A stretch of DNA of 64,000 nt from Bactrocera neohumeralis (taxonomy: Eukaryota; Arthropoda; Insecta; Diptera; Tephritidae). Position numbers and translations under genes: made by a program. The notes under the pieces are model-generated. The model had not been told where the DNA came from, made no database searches, and saw only the letters and a program-made list of their open reading frames with translations. The stretch spans positions 34,076,839 to 34,140,838 of the forward strand of contig NC_065919.1 in the NCBI RefSeq assembly GCF_024586455.1, written 5' to 3'. This document shows positions 56,692 through 64,000 of the stretch, piece after piece (position 1 is the first letter of the stretch; the number at the start of each line of letters is the position of its first letter).

Positions 56692-59063
56692 ATCGGGTGT
56701 GGGACTATCGATAGTTTGACATCTCGCTTATCACTACTTTGCATTGTGAAATAACGACATCGAGTCAGTTTGTTATTTTTCGTGTTTATTAAAAAATAAA
56801 TTTTACTACAATATTAGTATTAGTTGCAATAAAATACTAAGCTGTAGATTTAAGTGACGGTTCCTTCCAAAATGGAAATCGGGGACAGCAATTCATCAGG
56901 TGGGTACATTTCTTAAAAATAATTTCTCATACTAAGCGCCTTTTCGTACGCAGATGCGCCAGCGAACAAAAAACAAAAAATTTCGGATGTTTGGAAGCAT
57001 TTCCAACTAAATGCTTACAAAAAATATGCAAACTGCATTAAGTGCCAAAAATTATATAAAACTAGTGGAAATACTTCCAACTTAATGGACCACCTTAAGC
57101 GTGCTCATTCTCTGCACGCCGAGCAGGCGAAGCCCGGCAGCATATTGAAAATTTTTTTAAAAAAGATGACATCTACGGCAATAATTCCACGCGGAAAGCA
57201 GACATTGATTTGGCGTTGGCAAGAATGGTTGCTATACATAGATGTACAACCATTTCGCATTGTCGAAGATCAAGGATTTAGAGAGCTCGTTCGGTGTTTT
57301 GATCCTCGATATGAACTACCATCTCAAAATACCATTCTGAATGTTCATATACAAAAGCTTTATGAAAATGGTAAAACTAAATTACAGGCCATTCTTAATG
57401 AAATTGAAAGCTGTGCTATAACCACTGATTGTTGGTCATCGAAGGCAAATAAAAGCTATTTAACCGTTTATTAATTTCAATTTCAAAATACGATCGGCAG
57501 TTTTAACGACATCAAAGCTCGCTAATGAACTCAACCATTCAGCTGCAAACATTTTAGTATCGTTGCGTGAGTGCCTGCAAAAATGGAATAAGAATATTCC
57601 AAAAAGTCGACTGCATGGTTACAGACAACGCTGCATCAATGATTAAAGCCTGTGAACTGCTTCAGAAGAGGCATCTGCCTTGCTTTGCTCATTCCATCAA
57701 TCTTGTAGTACAAGACCTTTTGTCTACTGAAAAAGTAAAAGCATTATTGTCGAATTGCAAACGCATTGTAGCATATTTCTAAAGCAGCACTATTGCATAT
57801 GCAAAATTAAAGAAAGAACAGGGTAGTGAAAAACAGTATAGCCTGATTCAAGAAGTTTCAACAAGATGGAATAGCGCGTTTGCTATGGTTCAGCGAATTT
57901 TGGTTATTAAGGATGCCATCTTTGCAGTGCTTTCAAGAACACCAAAACCGCCACCTGTTCTAACAGCAGAGGAAATAGAGCAACTTCAAGAGATACATAT
58001 GTTTATTGTTAGAACCATTCAACACATATATAAGCATTTTATCGGGTAATAAATATGTGACGATTTCGCATATAATTCCCATTGCATGGGGATTGCACTC
58101 AACGTTAATGAAGCTTCAATCAAAATTGAAAACTTTTGTTGGATCGGAAGCACAGTTGTACTTATGCGACAAAATTAAACAGAGGCTGTTTCCATATGAA
58201 TCCAGAAGTGCTACTAGATTAGCCACCTTGCTAGATCCGAGATTTAAGAAAGAAGGGTTTCAGTCAGGTCAAAATGCGGCCCAAGCGTCTATGTTGCTGC
58301 AAAACGAATTGGTTGAAATCGACAGAATTGCAGCATCGTCATCGAATGACAACAGGAAAGAACCGTCGATATCAAAAGGCGTTAAAATTCCACAGATTTA
58401 TGAATTTTTGACAGAGAAATCCAACAGAGCGGATGCTATCATCACACTTCGCGAATACACTGAATGAGCCGCTAGATGTAGACCCATTGGAATACTGGAA
58501 GGTAGCAATGACATTTTGTGTAACGCTTATATAAACAAACATTTATCTCAATTTCAGACTAGATCGACTGAAATGAAGTCAATGCAAATCAAATCATGGA
58601 ATGCAAATATTTGTGCATTCCGGCAACTTCAACGGAGTCTGAGCGTATGTTCAGCAAAGTTGGAGAATTAGTCTCAGGCAGACGAACAAGACTGAAGGAA
58701 AAAAATGTAGATATGTTGTTATTTATCAACAAAAATCACGAAATGTGCTAATATTGATCTCTTTAAAAGCACTGAGTGGCTCTTTGATCTCCGTTTTAAC
58801 ATAAACATAAGCTTTCAACTTATGTTGTAAATGAATTTATTAATGTTTTTTTTTTAATATGAAAATAAATATGAGTTATTTTGTTATTGGAAAGACAGGT
58901 TTTTTGCAATGCAATTGATTTTTTTCAAGATATTTTTTTATGAACCTTTGAAGTACGATAGTACTATCGATAGTTGTTTTTTTTACTATCGATGAGTATT
59001 GATAGTTTTTTTTTAACTTTTGAAACTATCCATGGTGCGACTATCGATACTTTGACACCTCTA
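56692..59063 (+). mobile_element. BED-finger hAT element with TATCGATA-rich ends
   Basis: It encloses the broken hAT transposase. Both borders carry a related segment of about 43 bp, TTGAAACTATC..., ACTATCGATA.., TTTGACA.CTC, at 56,694-56,736 and 59,020-59,062. The two are in the same orientation (about 81% identical by eye) rather than inverted as hAT ends normally are. TATCGATA occurs at 56,706, 58,965 and 59,042, with TATCGATG at 58,987. A clean 8-bp target duplication was not found, so the true ends are uncertain. Confidence 0.75.
56872..58752 (+). pseudogene. hAT transposase with N-terminal BED zinc finger, two-exon start, broken
   Basis: Exon 1 runs from the ATG at 56,872 to 56,899. 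GTGGGT..CAG bounds a 54-bp intron (56,900-56,953), and exon 2 continues in frame to a stop at 57,472-57,474. The BED finger reads SDVWKHFQL, CIKCQKLY, then HLKRAHSLH (C2H2 ligands all present). Downstream frames give ECLQKWNKNI, DCMVTDNAASMIKACELLQK, PCFAHSINLVVQDLL, VSTRWNSAFAMVQRI, ATRLATLLDPRFKK, and near the end ATSTESERMFSKVGELVSGR followed by RTRLKEKNVDMLLFINKN, the hAT dimerisation motif. At least four frameshifts or stops (near 57,475, 57,590, 57,781 and 58,465) prevent function. The transposase family is firm. The intron is inferred from consensus sites and frame continuity. Confidence 0.85.
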
Positions 59064-59084
59064 GTTCAAGACTTACGACTATAA

Positions 59085-60915
59085 AGGGGAAAAAATTCTA
59101 TAAGGCGCTGAAATCAACCGGAAGTTATGCATCCCCGACGAACTTACCATAATATTGGCCATCAGATAACCAAAAGATTCCATGCCTGATAGATTTTTTT
59201 ATTCTCGGCAAAATATCCCGAAACTATTTGCCGATCAATCAGGCTTATGACCTTAACTCGGAAAATTCTCCAATATATTTTACCTATAGTGAAACCATCA
59301 TCTTTAAAGACAAAGCAGCGGCCTTGTATAATAAGCGTACAGATTGGGAATACATTAGAACGATCATGGAATGTTACGAAAGTAATATGACTCCGTATTA
59401 AATACAGACCAGTTGGATTCTGAAATGTAACACTTTACAACAAGTATGCAACACGCAGCTTGGGAAAGTACACCGGAATTAAGGAAAATTGCTGATATAA
59501 TTAAATTAAAGAGAAAGCTAAGTGCCATCAAACACGTTGCCCAGCTGGTAAATCTATTTTAAACAAAGTTTTTAAAGATCTTAATCGGAAAATTAAGAGG
59601 TTTAAAAATTAGTGTTTCGAAAAATATCTCCAGTCCTTAAACAATGGAAGAAATTCCGACTACTCTTTTTGGAAAAGCTGTAAAAGACTACAAACACCAA
59701 AAAGTCAAGTATGTCCCATCAAAAGAAGTGAAGATAGCTGGGCCAGAGACGATTCAAAAAAAGCAGAAGTATTTTGAGTATGAAACACACGTAGATTGTC
59801 CTACTGCTTCCAGTCTAGAAAGCGAAGAAATCTCATCCTTCGGCCTCCGGCCACGAACACGCTCAGGATCATAACCCTTAGTCGGCAGAATTCTCTTTCT
59901 GTGCTTCGATAGAAATAAGGGCGGACAAGATAAAATATTTTTCACATGTCGGCATTTTGGTTTGTCGGTGTTTTGATTTGTCGGTGTTTTGATTTGTCGG
60001 TATTTTGATTTGTCGGTATTTTGATTTGGCTGCCTATTTAAATTTTGTCGGTACTTTGATGTGTCGGCATTTTGAATTTCGATATTTTAAGTGTATCCCA
60101 CCGATAATATCTAAACTTTTTGGGAAAATTCTCATAAAACGTCTCAATAAAATTATAGAACGAAAAATCATAATTCCAGGGCATCACTTTGGGTTTCGAG
60201 CTAACCATTCTACGATTGATCAAATCCAGGGGATTACACAGATTATTGAAAAAGTCTTTGATAAAAAAAAACTGTTGTACCGTGTTTTTGGATGTTGCAA
60301 AAGCATTCGATAAAGTTTGCTTTCGAAACTGAAACTGATTTTACTGAAACAGTATTATGACATCCCAAAGTCGTATTTATCAGATCGCTACTTTCGTGTT
60401 AAACAAGGAGACAAATATTCTCTTCTTAGGGAAATAAAAGCAAGAGTTCCCTAAAGTGGTGTGTTGGGCCCTCTTCTTTTTATTATATTCACGCACGATC
60501 TGCCAATAGACTGCAATTATACAACAGCCACATTTGCAAATGATACTCCGCTAAATACTTAGCAATGACGCTTGACCCTGAGCTACGGTGGAAAGTTCAC
60601 GTAAAAAACAAGCGTAAGGAGCTGGACATGCGACTCAAAAATTATAATTGGTTAATCGGTAACAAATCAGTGTTATCCATCGAAAATACGTTACTTATCT
60701 ATAAACAAATACTCCAACCGATATAAAGCTATGGTACACAACTCTGGGGATGTACTAACGCAATCAATAAGAAACTCATTCAACAATTTTAAAACAAAGT
60801 ACTAAGACTAATTGTCAAAGAACTAAGACTAATTACCAAATCATATTCAAGTTGCTTGTTAGTCCTATCTTTTATTTGAACTAGTTGCAATATATTAATA
60901 AAATAAGAAAATACG
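59085..60915 (+). pseudogene. Jockey-like LINE, second copy, plus strand, rearranged
   Basis: It matches the complement of 20,210-22,440: endonuclease end (59,085-59,330), linker (59,330-59,865), then from 60,090 the RT in pieces (ISKLFGKILIKRLNKIIERK, HHFGFRANHSTIDQIQ, a SGVLGPLLF-like block, FANDT near 60,535) and the C-terminus (60,565-60,800). In this copy too the catalytic YADD is FAND. About 220 bp covering the RT start is replaced by unrelated sequence and a minisatellite (59,868-60,085). Confidence 0.85.
59946..60083 (+). repeat. 16-bp minisatellite replacing part of the jockey RT
   Basis: About seven to eight units of TTTGTCGGTGTTTTGA, with variants GTATTTTGA and GCATTTTGA. The fifth unit is interrupted by GGCTGCCTATTTAAA. 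It is not present in the sister copy at 20-22 kb. Confidence 0.9.
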
Positions 60916-61315
60916 AATTTTTAAGGAAATAAATGGCTTTTTGCGTGCCACTCATCCATGGTATCCAGCTTTCTTTAATATTTTTATTGACGTGTCGCTG
61001 CATAGCGTCTTTCCCAATCGTACTTTAACATCTGCTATTTGGGAAGCTGTTATACGCGGATTAATCTTTACAAGAGATACAACTTTACGTGTTTCCCGAT
61101 TAGGCAATTTTCTCAATCGTCGAGTACGAGGCTTTGAAGTAATAATTCCCGTTTTTTTGAAAGCATGGATAACGTACCACACTGATGTTCTGCTCTGTTG
61201 ATAACACTTCTAATTTCACGAAAGCTTTTACCGTCTTCCCTTAATTTTAAAATTATTTTCCGCTCATCAAAACGTATTTCTTTGCCTTTTGCCCTCATTT
61301 CGATTAACGCTAAAT
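60905..61315 (-). pseudogene. Tc1-like transposase N-terminal half, antisense
   Basis: The minus strand from 61,298 reads RAKGKEIRFDERKIILKLRE, DGKSFREIRSVINR (first helix-turn-helix), then after a shift RRLRKLPNRETRKVVSLVKI, NPRITASQIADVKVRLGKT (second helix-turn-helix), KAGYHG and, shifted again, VARKKPFISLKIR. This is the N-terminal 130-140 residues. The catalytic half is missing. The piece at 17,794-18,063 starts almost where this one stops. Confidence 0.85.
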
Positions 61316-61371
61316 AATTGAGAAAAATTTACACACAAATTGCAGTTTTTTCCTTCGATTCTCTAAACATA

Positions 61372-61516
61372 CAGTGGGGAACAAAACTGTCAACATGCTT
61401 ACAGAATGCGATTAAATGTTCTTACAACATTCATACATCAAAATAAAGCTATACTTTAAATTATAAAAAAAAATATATAAAAGGGAACAGCTTTATTTTA
61501 TTCCTGGATGAAAATA
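61372..61516 (+). other. Possible transposon end
   Basis: CAGTGGGGAACAAAACTGTC at 61,372 has the form of a Tc1 terminal repeat pointing right. No partner end was found nearby. Confidence 0.3.
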
Positions 61517-61730
61517 CAGGGTTTGTTAGGAAAGTAATAGGACTGATTTTCTTCCGCCCCGACTGTACTTCGTAGCGTGCGCGCACCGACTGGATTCGGT
61601 AGAGACTGTTCCTAGTTAACGAACGAGCGGCTGTCTCCGAGAACCTGAAGGGTCAGGACAAACTTTTTCGCGCGACGTGTTTCTGTGAGGGAGAGTATTC
61701 ATATGTACTCTAAAATAAAATTTATCCCGT
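61517..61730 (+). repeat. mariner 5' leader fragment
   Basis: TTGTTAGGAAAGTAATAGG followed by ACGAACGAGCGGCTGTCTCC and GCGCGACGTGTTTCTGTG, closely matching the leader of the mariner at 35,850-35,975. No coding part follows. Confidence 0.7.
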
Positions 61731-61886
61731 TCGTTTCAGATCATCCACAATGGAGAAATCGTGGGTTCCACTTTTAAAGAAGGCGTCTTCCGGTGACCCA
61801 TATCTCCACCGGATATCAAAAAAATTGAGAAAAAAATGTTCCTTTGTACTATATTACATATAGAATAACATATGAAAAACCTGAAA

Positions 61887-63563
61887 TCTATATATATAAA
61901 AATCAATGCCACTTTCTTTGTAATTTCATCACTCATAAACGGCTGAACCGATTTGGCTGATTTTTTTTGTTGTATTTGTTATTATTAGGAGAAGGTTCTT
62001 ATGTAAGAAAAAATTACGAAAGTTGCCGGAAAACCCCTAAAAACAGCCCTTTTCTTTTTCCCATACAAACGTTTTATTTTGGATGTACATATGTATATAC
62101 ATACATATGTACCTACATACATACATATGTACATACATATGTATGTAAGTAAAAATGATTGTTTGTTTGTTAGTAACGCTAACGCTCGAGAACGACGGAA
62201 CCAATCTTCATGAAATCAGAAAGTGTTCGCTGTGGATCTGGAAAGGGTTAGATATAAAAAAACCATATACTTTTCATAAGGAAAAGTCGAAAAATTGGAA
62301 ATTTCCAAAAAGTGACTTTTCATACAATTCCTTTTTGTTTTGTTTTTCAATATTTTGATTTGTAAATTATTTGAATCGTTCAATTTTGGTCGCTTGCTTT
62401 TTTATTCCGGCTCTTTAAAAGAATAATTATTGAAAATTATTCAGTGAAAACTCTTTATGTGTGTTTCAAACGAAGTGATCATATAAGAAATTATTTTAAA
62501 GAAAGTGCCGGCATGTCCAAAATCAAACATAGGTCGACGTATTCGAAATGCTCGGGGCGTGTTGTCACAAAGAGTATCACAAACTGCAGTGCGACGTCCA
62601 CGAAATAGATTTGAAGAAGCTCATCATGCAAGAAATTCAGCAAGACCTACGTGAATACGACGTCGTGTTTTGGAAGATATGTTCCGTGCTGCATTTGTTT
62701 ACGACCCTTCAATCGACTATAATGTACATGGATATATTGGAATGATGGATGTTATATGCCCACATTGTGAAGCGGCTAAATTCTCGGGAGAAACGGCTGG
62801 AATGTGTTGCGCTAACGGGAAAGTAAAATTGCCGGAATTTGAACCGCCTCCTGAACCATTACAATCATTAATTTTTGAGACATCACCAGAATCGAAACTT
62901 TTTTTAAATCATATACAAGAGTACAATTCGTCTTTTCAAATGACTTCTTTCGGCGCTACAAAAATTATAAGAGATCAATTTATGCCGACATTTAAGGTGA
63001 TTGCATGGAATATTTGATGGTTTTTTCAATGAATAGGGAAAAATTTATTCCTATAACATTGCATACATATTACAGATCCAAGGTCAAATTTATCACCTAG
63101 CGGGTTCATTGTTACCGCTCCCTGACGCTAACCATCAATTTTTACAAATATATTTCATCGGAGATAAAAATCGTGAATTAAATCAACGCTGCACAATTGG
63201 TTCTCAATTAAAGCTGGCTCATTTATCATTCGATGCCATAACTTTGCCAGCTTTGTCTTTCTTGAGCTTGAGAACCGTTTCTTAATATGCAGTCTACTAG
63301 GCTGAAAATCGATTGGACTCGATTGATTTCACTGATGCACAGCCCAAATTCAGTAGTATTTTTACGCCAAAAACCAATTCTTTCTTAACGCACGAAATGC
63401 TTTTTGATTCACTTATTTGTAAACTAACACAAGTTGCTTCACCAAAAATGCGATTATTCCTTAACTAATACTTATAATCTAACCAATAGAAATCATATAG
63501 TTGGTATTGGTAGTACTACCTAAGTATGTATCAGCCACAGTAAAACGTGGGCGGGTCCTCTAG
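61887..63563 (+). mobile_element. Helitron with both termini, internally truncated
   Basis: It starts TCTATATATATAAAAATC (after A at 61,886) and ends GGGCGGGTCCTCTAG (before T at 63,564), giving A|TC...CTAG|T, the canonical Helitron borders in an AT target. Near the 3' end GCCACAGTAAAACGTGGGC forms a short stem about 10 bp before CTAG. A 12-bp palindrome, GGTAGTACTACC, lies at 63,509-63,520. It is 1677 bp long and encodes only the N-terminal part of Rep, so it depends on another copy to move. It belongs to the same family as the fragment at 52,742-54,560 by its 5' untranslated part. Confidence 0.85.
62670..63283 (+). pseudogene. Helitron Rep N-terminal region, spliced, truncated
   Basis: The frame from about 62,653 reads FRAAFVYDPSIDYNVHGYIG, MMDVICPHCEAAKFSGETAG and MCCANGKVKLPEFEPPPEPL, then NSSFQMTSFGATK and MPTFK. 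GTGATT..TACAG bounds a 79-bp intron (62,997-63,075), after which IQGQIYHLAGSLLPLPDANH and QFLQIYFIGDKNRELNQRC continue in frame. These are the conserved zinc-finger-like and N-terminal Rep blocks. The protein then runs into unrelated sequence and a stop near 63,283. The HUH nuclease motif and helicase are missing. Upstream of 62,653 the expected arginine-rich N-terminus (RRIRNARGVLSQR) is visible, cut by a stop. Confidence 0.8.
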
Positions 63564-63639
63564 TCTCAAATAAAAATTTGTGTGAAATAAAAAATTATTG
63601 AAAAAAATGTTGCTTTTACCATACTACCCCCTTAAAATC

Positions 63640-64000
63640 AACCAAGCCTATTTCCCATATGGCACAACTTTAAATTCCATTTGATTCGTTCAGTTTCCAG
63701 TACTCAAATCAAGGATCAATCAATATAACTGGATAATACTTTGCACGAATAATGTCTTTAGTGTGTGCCACCTTATGACTAAAAATTGTTCAAATCCAAT
63801 AAATATTGTTAAAGCCCCTAGGTACCGAATTGCTGTACCCCGGTACGTATAGTTGACTTTTGATCGAAAATGTCGGTCAATGTTTTATATATAAAACTGA
63901 AATTAAAGGATAAGCCTTCTCTTATAATGGTATATCTGTAGTCAAAAATTGGTTGAATCGGACTAATACTTTCTTTAGCCCCCATATACTTAATATAAAT
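63640..64000 (+). repeat. DINE-type dispersed repeat fragment (third family)
   Basis: TGGTTGAATCGGACTAATAC and CTTTAGCCCCCATATACTTA resemble the 14,370-14,400 fragment (CCCCCATATAACTAATATAG). Non-coding. It continues past the window end. Confidence 0.35.

Noticed and set aside
57085..58467. hAT ORFs as a functional domesticated gene
   Set aside because: Several frameshifts and stops break the frame.
1..64000. tRNA, rRNA or other structured RNA genes
   Set aside because: I looked for tRNA arm motifs and rRNA-like blocks and found none that I could support by eye. A covariance-model scan would decide.

Overview
The window looks like euchromatic-to-intermediate DNA of a higher dipteran, most likely a tephritid fruit fly. 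That is inference: it rests on the AT-rich background, the dense TACATATGTA-type microsatellites, DINE-1/mini-me-like repeats with a GTCY core, and the mix of RTE, jockey, BEL/Pao, mariner, Tc1, Transib and Helitron remnants. I see no complete host gene, no rRNA or tRNA gene and no CRISPR. Nearly everything recognisable is mobile DNA in various stages of decay, and most coding regions are frameshifted, internally deleted or truncated.

Layout. 1-1819: 3' end of a BEL/Pao retrotransposon plus its LTR. 2.1-3.5 kb: antisense RTE-like LINE remnant. 6.4-8.9 kb: a DINE-like element with an exact 154-bp minisatellite, next to a decayed Tc1 element. 9.3-20.1 kb: a patchwork of small DNA elements (a TIR element with TAAT duplications, a TA-flanked Tc1 derivative, a deleted hAT, and DINE-like family B pieces). 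20.2-22.6 kb: antisense jockey-like LINE. 23-28.9 kb: mariner, Tc1 and DINE pieces, an RTE insertion with a 13-bp target-site duplication, and a pogo-like MITE. 29.4-36.5 kb: RTE, pogo, Tc1 and mariner fragments. 36,933-48,897: a near-identical head-to-tail tandem duplication of about 5.98 kb, made entirely of nested transposon pieces. 48.9-54.6 kb: a Helitron-rich stretch in which a Transib (RAG1-superfamily) element has inserted into the Helitron reading frame. 54.6-61.4 kb: Tc1, mariner, the third DINE-like copy, a BED-finger hAT, and a second jockey copy with a 16-bp minisatellite. 61,887-63,563: a short Helitron with both canonical ends but only the N-terminal part of Rep.

Most notable points: (1) the 2.17-kb Transib element, with RSS-like CACAGTG heptamers, a 5-bp TGCCG duplication, and A-rich nonamer-like blocks at unequal spacings (24 and 14 bp) on its two ends; (2) the BED-finger hAT whose ends carry TATCGATA, the site bound by the BED-finger host factor DREF; (3) the DINE-like family that keeps exactly 154-bp monomers in three dispersed copies; (4) the 6-kb tandem duplication with 2-bp microhomology. 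These are transposon-biology leads. I see no evidence of a working host pathway in this window.
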